Assembly: GCA_030743005.1 (NCBI GenBank) | Contig: JASLTG010000012.1 | Location: 26,029-90,028, forward strand | Direction of reading: 5' to 3' | Length of the DNA stretch: 64,000 bases | From: Acidimicrobiales bacterium | GTDB lineage: Bacteria > Actinomycetota > Acidimicrobiia > Acidimicrobiales > Poriferisodalaceae | In this document: piece by piece, positions 63,215 through 64,000 of the stretch | How positions within the stretch are numbered: position 1 is the stretch's first letter | Layout of the letters: the number at the start of each line of letters is the position of its first letter | The notes under the pieces: model-generated | What the model was told of the DNA's origin: nothing | Database searches by the model: none | Seen by the model: only the letters and a program-made list of their open reading frames with translations | Translations under genes and position numbers: made by a program

Positions 63215-64000
63215 TCAGGCCTTCATCCGGTCGTTGGCAGGGTCAAACAGAGCGAGGTTTGGACCTGTTGCTGCGACCGATACTGGGTACATTTCGTTCT
63301 GGTACATGACTTGGAGTTCGGTTCCCGGCTCACACAGGTCTGTGGGTAGATATGCCATCAGAAGGTATTTGCCTACTGATGGGCCGTTGCCGGCGGTGGT
63401 GACTCTGCTGACGCGACCTTTGGCGTCGACAATTCGCTCGCCGTTTGGCGAAAGAATTGGTTCGTTGCCTGCGCCCATTGGGAATCGGTCATAGCCAGCT
63501 TCGCAAGTGAGGTTGTCCGCTGTAAGGACGCAGAGTTGGGCGCACAGCTCTTCTTGACGGGCCGCGACGTAGGCCTCTTTGCCGATGAAGTCGGCCGCTT
63601 TTACCTTTGGGCGGGCTAAGCCAGCTTCAACTGGTGTGTATTCGTCCTCTAGCTCTGCTCCCATAAGCCGATAACCCTTTTCCAATCTGCCGCTTGTGCC
63701 ATAGACAGCGGCACCAACAGGGCGAAGATCAAAGGCGCCGCCTTCAGCGTTAATAGCATCCCAGAGCGCCAGACCGTGTTGCATCGGTGTATATATTTCG
63801 AATCCGGCATCACCGACGTATGACACCCGGAACATCTCAGTTGGGATGCCCGCGATCAAGACTTCACGACAGGTTCCGTACGGAAAGGCATCCTGGCCTA
63901 GGTCTGATTCCGTCAGGGTGGACAGTAGATCAATAGCTCGAGGCCCCCACACCCCCAGGGTGCAGACAGCATTGGTGCGGTTTTCGAATTGAACAGATCC
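63215..64000 (-). CDS. GcvT-domain aminomethyltransferase / dimethylglycine- or sarcosine-dehydrogenase-type protein, C-terminal part (runs off the right edge)
   Basis: The frame stays open to the edge of the window; the 5' part is missing and about 261 residues are visible. GPRAIDLLSTLT, then FRVSYVGDAGFEIYTP and LRPVGAAVYGTSGRLEKGYRLMGAELEDEYTPVEAGL, match the folate-binding GcvT domain of glycine-cleavage T protein and dimethylglycine oxidases. KVKAADFIGKEAYV is the C-terminal GcvT barrel. A missing N-terminal FAD domain would make it a dimethylglycine/sarcosine dehydrogenase, which the adjacent etfBA supports; a stand-alone T protein cannot be excluded. Confidence 0.85.
   Translation of the reverse strand, partial: GSVQFENRTNAVCTLGVWGPRAIDLLSTLTESDLGQDAFPYGTCREVLIAGIPTEMFRVSYVGDAGFEIYTPMQHGLALWDAINAEGGAFDLRPVGAAVYGTSGRLEKGYRLMGAELEDEYTPVEAGLARPKVKAADFIGKEAYVAARQEELCAQLCVLTADNLTCEAGYDRFPMGAGNEPILSPNGERIVDAKGRVSRVTTAGNGPSVGKYLLMAYLPTDLCEPGTELQVMYQNEMYPVSVAATGPNLALFDPANDRMKA

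Noticed and set aside
1..64000. tRNA, rRNA, CRISPR array, insertion sequence or prophage
   Set aside because: No cloverleaf-like gene, regularly spaced repeat, transposase or integrase was found by reading; the holin-like gene at 10266 is a chromosomal membrane protein without phage neighbours.

Overview
The window is a dense, almost gap-free stretch of a bacterial chromosome from the Actinomycetota. Three things point there: a complete Pup-proteasome locus (mpa, dop, pup, prcB, prcA, pafA) followed by tatA-tatC-helY in the same order as mycobacteria, a fused FbiC for coenzyme F420, and a CvpA-trypsin (MarP-like) membrane protease. Moderate GC, a parC/parE pair and a large C1/methylamine catabolic block suggest a (probably marine) member of the Acidimicrobiia; that rank is inference. 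About 60 protein genes were found. I saw no rRNA, tRNA, CRISPR array or insertion sequence, and no gene-free stretch over 300 bases. The largest gaps are about 260-285 bases, at 39057-39317 and 43757-44039.

Layout. 1-1751: end of a glycolate oxidase operon (glcE, glcF, a small gene). 1794-9434 (minus): fbiC under an HxlR regulator, transaldolase, transketolase, a FIST sensor-domain protein and an unknown. 9555-20911 (plus, with one minus ferredoxin): Lon-N protein, small membrane proteins, trmI, MarP-like protease, then the Pup-proteasome genes and a DUF3866-like gene. 20911-26764: signal peptidase, GDPD (minus), tatA/B, tatC, helY and an orphan lipid-kinase-like domain. 26844-31599: tandem ThyX-like protein, GNAT, NUDIX, crotonase, a charged unknown protein. 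31807-37236: topoisomerase IV pair, CDGSH protein, ATL protein. 37320-45749: D-aminoacylase-type amidohydrolase, DsbA-like protein, SNF2 helicase with a small partner, proS.

45859-64000 is a C1/quaternary-amine island: a corrinoid protein, a DUF1638 protein, a 'virulence factor' domain protein, a methyltetrahydrofolate-type methyltransferase, an ASKHA/ferredoxin corrinoid activator and an MttB-family methyltransferase. Two transporters and a choline-dehydrogenase-like GMC oxidoreductase follow, then an NAD-linked formate dehydrogenase operon, an IclR regulator, ETF alpha/beta and a GcvT-domain demethylase running off the edge. Together they fit a route in which choline or betaine-type methyl groups pass through corrinoid and folate carriers to formate, which is oxidised with NAD, while ETF takes electrons from dimethylglycine/sarcosine-type dehydrogenases.

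The most striking object is the formate dehydrogenase. Its catalytic gene contains an in-frame TGA exactly at the catalytic selenocysteine position, followed by a SECIS-like hairpin. The molybdopterin subunit also lacks its usual N-terminal [4Fe-4S] domain. That domain is instead the C-terminus of the NuoG-like ferredoxin subunit, encoded as the last gene of the same operon. The FDH alpha chain is thus split at a domain linker, its two halves encoded in swapped order, and is probably a selenoprotein.
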